A DNA stretch of 7,593 nucleotides from Pontiellaceae bacterium (GTDB taxonomy: Bacteria; Verrucomicrobiota; Kiritimatiellia; Kiritimatiellales; Tichowtungiaceae). Made by a program: the position numbers and the translations under genes. The notes under the pieces are model-generated. The model saw only the letters and a list, made by a program, of their open reading frames with translations, had not been told where the DNA came from and ran no database searches. Below, one piece after another: positions 5,768-7,593 of the stretch. Each line of letters begins with the position of its first letter. The first letter of the stretch is position 1. The DNA lies in the NCBI GenBank assembly GCA_029934215.1, contig JAOZMR010000133.1:1-7593 (forward strand), in the 5' to 3' direction.

Positions 5768-6763
5768 ATGGCGCGAGATTTATATCCTTTAGACCGACTT
5801 CGACCTCTACGTTTGAGTATCTGTCTCTTCCTTTTGTTCACTGTATTTACGGTCGGAACAGCTGGATACCATTGGATCGAGGGGTGGACGCTTTTGGAGT
5901 GTCTTTACATGACGGTGATTACGGTTTCGACGGTTGGCTTCCAAGAGATTCATCCGCTAACGAGAGACGGGTATATTTTTACAGTACTGCTGATTTTCTT
6001 CGGCGTAACCGCAGTCGCACTTTCGGTTTCTGCGCTTTTTGAGTACTTCATTTTGCGCGGACTCACAACTCTTCTAGGGAGAAATAAAATGGATAAATAT
6101 ATTCGGAAACTCAATCACCACGTCATCATTTGCGGATGCGGGCAAACCGGAAGTTGTATTGCTCGCGACTTGAAAAGCGCTGGGCGCTCCATTGTTGTGA
6201 TTGAAAACGACCCAACTCGTATTGCGTGGCTGGAACAAGAGGGCCTTCTTTATATACACGGAGACTCCTCTGACGAAGAGATTCTGGAACGCGCGGGCGT
6301 ACAGAAGGCGGAATCGTTGGTCGCCACACTCAGGAAGGATGCGGACAACTTGTTTCTAACGTTGAGTGCGCGAAGCCTGAACGCCGAACTAAAAATCATC
6401 GCCCGAGTTGAAGACCCAGAGCACGGGCGAAAATTCATGAAAGCGGGTGCATCTCGCGTGGTCTCACCCGTTTCGACGGGAGTGAACCGGATCGTACAGC
6501 TATTGACCCGTCCGGCGGCGATTGATCTAATTGAACTCGTTGGTGACCATGAAAACCTAGCGTTCGAAGTGAGCGAAATCGCTGTGAAGAAAAACAAAAA
6601 TCTCGTTGGAAAGACGCTCGCAGAAGCACGCGTACGGCAGACACTTGGATGCATGGTATTCGCCATTAAGCACCCGGATGGCAAAACCGTATTTGATCCA
6701 GATCCTGAAATGAAATTGGTTCCAGGAGACGTACTCGTCGCCATTCAAAAGCCCCATGTCTGA
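5768..6763 (+). CDS. two-TM potassium channel with RCK (TrkA-N/TrkA-C) domains
   Basis: An inner-membrane ion channel with cytoplasmic gating domains, 331 residues from the chosen ATG. The first transmembrane helix spans about 16-33, the pore helix and filter 42-60 (YMTVITVSTVGFQEIHPL, filter TVGF), and the second helix 69-93. A Rossmann-type RCK-N domain follows (about 117-235) with HVIICGCGQTGSCIARDL, the GxGxxG nucleotide loop, and VVIEND with the acidic residue (E146) at the end of the second strand. An RCK-C (TrkA-C) domain occupies about 262-328. This is the MthK/Kch-like arrangement, in which four chains form the pore and ligand binding (nucleotide or Ca2+) to RCK gates it. Phe replaces the Tyr of TVGYG and the residue after it is Gln rather than Gly, as in a subset of bacterial channels. 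A GTG at 5738 would add ten residues but lies on a likely -10 element. The gene is monocistronic. Confidence 0.92.
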   Translation: MARDLYPLDRLRPLRLSICLFLLFTVFTVGTAGYHWIEGWTLLECLYMTVITVSTVGFQEIHPLTRDGYIFTVLLIFFGVTAVALSVSALFEYFILRGLTTLLGRNKMDKYIRKLNHHVIICGCGQTGSCIARDLKSAGRSIVVIENDPTRIAWLEQEGLLYIHGDSSDEEILERAGVQKAESLVATLRKDADNLFLTLSARSLNAELKIIARVEDPEHGRKFMKAGASRVVSPVSTGVNRIVQLLTRPAAIDLIELVGDHENLAFEVSEIAVKKNKNLVGKTLAEARVRQTLGCMVFAIKHPDGKTVFDPDPEMKLVPGDVLVAIQKPHV

Positions 6764-7021
6764 ACGCCACATATCAAAACACGGGTATAAAGAGGCAGGT
6801 GCTGTTCTTTGGATGAAGAGAGAGATAGGCATTTCCGATTGAGCATTTCCGATTGCCGAATGAAGAAAGGGGTCAACTCTTGGAAAACAGAAGATTTTTC
6901 ATAAAACGTAGACGAGCGCTTCCAGCCTCGTTCCTTGGGTGAACTGAGCTTGAGACCGTTCGTGTGCGAAAGAATTTTAGCCGCAAGAGAGCGCAGGGAA
7001 CGCAAAAAAAGACGAACTAAG
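6764..7021. other. intergenic region without a supportable gene
   Basis: About 260 bases downstream of the channel gene. No gene, RNA or clear terminator is recognised. It contains a 14-bp tandem repeat at 6829-6856 and, near 6982-7010, a loosely tandem CGCA-purine sequence (CGCAAGAGAG, CGCAGGGAA, CGCAAAAAA). A minus-strand frame is open across it but shows no protein-like features. Confidence 0.5.
6829..6856. repeat. 14-bp tandem duplication
   Basis: GCATTTCCGATTGA (6829-6842) is followed directly by GCATTTCCGATTGC (6843-6856); 13 of 14 positions agree. The next bases, CGAATG, echo the unit's end. A short noncoding tandem duplication with no known role. Confidence 0.8.
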
Positions 7022-7094
7022 CGTTAGTGGGAGTTTTGGCAGAATGATTGACGGCAGCCTGATGTATTCCGAACGTGCTTTTTCTATTCCCCAA
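7022..7094. repeat. 73-bp direct repeat, copy A
   Basis: Starts CGTTAGTGGGAGTTTTGG and ends GTGCTTTTTCTATTCCCCAA. The first 36 bases are identical to copy B; the middle nine differ (an alignment with two small gaps is best), and the last 28 differ at one base. It contains the 17-mer CAGAATGATTGACGGCA at 7040-7056. The conserved length and blocky divergence suggest a mobile or duplicated noncoding unit. Confidence 0.88.
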
Positions 7095-7206
7095 AAAGAA
7101 GCGACCTAAAGGGAGCGGCAATGATGGGACGGGTTTTGAAGCGGACAGGAACGGGTTTGCCCAGCGCTGAAAGCGTAGCGATAAATAATTTTTGTACTCA
7201 AAAGTA

Positions 7207-7249
7207 ATGAACGAAGAGAATGGTTCATGAATGCAATTTACGAATGAAC
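7207..7249. repeat. overlapping alternative hairpins (ATGAAC / GTTCAT / ATGAAC)
   Basis: GTTCAT at 7223-7228 can pair either with ATGAAC upstream (7207-7212, 10-base loop) or with ATGAAC downstream (7244-7249, 15-base loop). Six-base arms are short, and nothing shows that the region is transcribed. Confidence 0.35.
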
Positions 7250-7266
7250 AGCCCTTCAGCAGGTCC

Positions 7267-7363
7267 CATCATTCTGCCGTCAATCATTCTGTAAAACTAT
7301 CTCCCTCTTCACCCGCAACGGAGCTGGGGCTATTTTCGCAGAATGATTGACGGCAGAATGATT
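7267..7363. repeat. 25-bp inverted repeat made of CAGAATGATTGACGGCA units
   Basis: Bases 7267-7291 are the reverse complement of 7339-7363 at 24 of 25 positions, with a 47-base spacer. Each arm holds the 17-mer CAGAATGATTGACGGCA (minus strand at 7275-7291, plus strand at 7339-7355) followed by a second AGAATGAT half, giving a 15-base tandem period. The structure resembles a REP/BIME-type extragenic palindrome. Confidence 0.85.
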
Positions 7364-7375
7364 GGACGGTTTAAA

Positions 7376-7448
7376 CGTTAGTGGGAGTTTTGGCAGAATG
7401 ATTGACGGCAGACCTGAGGATTCCGAACGTGCTTTTTGTATTCCCCAA
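7376..7448. repeat. 73-bp direct repeat, copy B
   Basis: Second copy of the unit at 7022-7094, offset by 354 bases, in the same orientation and with the 17-mer CAGAATGATTGACGGCA at 7394-7410. It ends 48 bases before the transposase start codon, so it may be part of, or a target next to, the insertion sequence. Confidence 0.88.
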
Positions 7449-7471
7449 GTTGGGTATGCACTTTACTCAAC
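7449..7471. other. small hairpin upstream of the transposase gene
   Basis: GTTGGGT (7449-7455) can pair with ACTCAAC (7465-7471), seven pairs including one G-T, around a nine-base loop. It lies between copy B and the transposase ribosome binding site. It could be an element end or a structure limiting transposase expression; both are guesses. Confidence 0.3.
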
Positions 7472-7496
7472 CGACCGCAATATGTAGGATGCGCAG

Positions 7497-7593
7497 ATGG
7501 AAAAAACGACACATCCGGTAGAGGGAATTGATTACCTAAGAACTTTTCAAGAACTTGACGAATGGTTTTCGACTGAGGAGCTTTGCTTAGATT
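7497..7593 (+). CDS. IS1595-family-like transposase, N-terminal part (cut by window end)
   Basis: The last 97 bases encode 32 residues of an open frame beginning MEKTTHPVEGIDYLRTFQEL and continuing DEWFSTEELCLD. The pattern of an aromatic residue, R/T-F-x-E-L/F, W-F-S/P-T-E-E and an acidic residue is what opens many IS1595 (ISXO2-like) transposases, where it precedes a zinc ribbon (RWPxGFxCPxC) and a DDE catalytic domain; those parts lie beyond the window, so the assignment rests on the N-terminus alone. AGGA at 7486-7489 sits seven bases before the ATG, a good ribosome binding site. The repeat cluster to its left may contain the element's left end, but no terminal inverted repeat can be verified without the right end. 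Whether the gene is intact is unknown. Confidence 0.6.
   Translation, partial: MEKTTHPVEGIDYLRTFQELDEWFSTEELCLD

Noticed and set aside
6745..7005. Open frame of 86 codons on the minus strand downstream of the channel gene
   Set aside because: It begins with a non-ATG codon, lacks a ribosome binding site, has low-complexity Ser/Leu/Lys-rich content with no recognisable domain, and overlaps the channel gene's end; it is most likely noncoding DNA.
7339..7410. Iterons of a replication origin
   Set aside because: The 15-base period in the repeat resembles iterons, but there is no replication initiator gene, no DnaA-box cluster and no clear AT-rich unwinding region nearby.
7022..7448. CRISPR array
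   Set aside because: Copies are irregularly spaced, occur in both orientations and differ in flank length; there are no uniform spacers and no cas genes.

Overview
The window looks like a stretch of chromosome from a Gram-negative-type bacterium at roughly 50% GC. It carries single-copy housekeeping genes, one lipoprotein with a clear lipobox, and interspersed short repeats. The proteins are bacterial throughout. The type II MurB with an unusual post-active-site loop, the lipoprotein amidase with a stalk-like N-terminal region, and the dispersed palindromes would fit the PVC superphylum (Kiritimatiellota, Verrucomicrobiota or Lentisphaerota). That placement is an inference with modest confidence; no rRNA gene is present to test it.

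Left part (76-2731, minus strand): murB followed by pgi, separated by only 1 to 13 bases, forms one transcription unit read leftward. It makes the UDP-MurNAc-forming reductase of peptidoglycan synthesis and glucose-6-phosphate isomerase. Fructose-6-phosphate, the product of Pgi, is also the entry point to amino-sugar and peptidoglycan precursor synthesis.

Middle part (2777-4723, plus strand): a tightly packed three-gene unit. It encodes a DEDDh (DnaQ-like) exonuclease with an unexpected N-terminal signal peptide, a TrmH/SpoU-family RNA 2'-O-methyltransferase translationally coupled through a GTGA overlap, and a low-molecular-weight protein-tyrosine-phosphatase-family protein overlapping the methyltransferase end. 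It converges with, and overlaps by four bases, a minus-strand lipoprotein N-acetylmuramoyl-L-alanine amidase (4720-5703). Divergent from the amidase is a two-transmembrane K+ channel with a cytoplasmic RCK (TrkA-N/TrkA-C) module (5768-6763).

Right part (6764-7496): about 730 bases with no supportable gene. It holds a short tandem repeat, a pair of near-identical 73-bp direct repeats 354 bp apart, several copies of CAGAATGATTGACGGCA in both orientations that form a long inverted repeat, and smaller hairpins. At the right edge the first 32 codons of an IS1595-family-like transposase begin.

The most unusual signals are two repeat families. The first is a perfect 15-bp palindrome, TTCCAANNNTTGGAA, found four times between 2772 and 4120: once across the exonuclease start codon and three times inside the methyltransferase gene, where two copies are arranged as a 16-bp-arm inverted repeat. 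The second is the CAGAATGATTGACGGCA cluster next to the insertion sequence. A DnaQ-like nuclease with a predicted export signal is the most unusual gene product. No complete new multi-gene system is evident.
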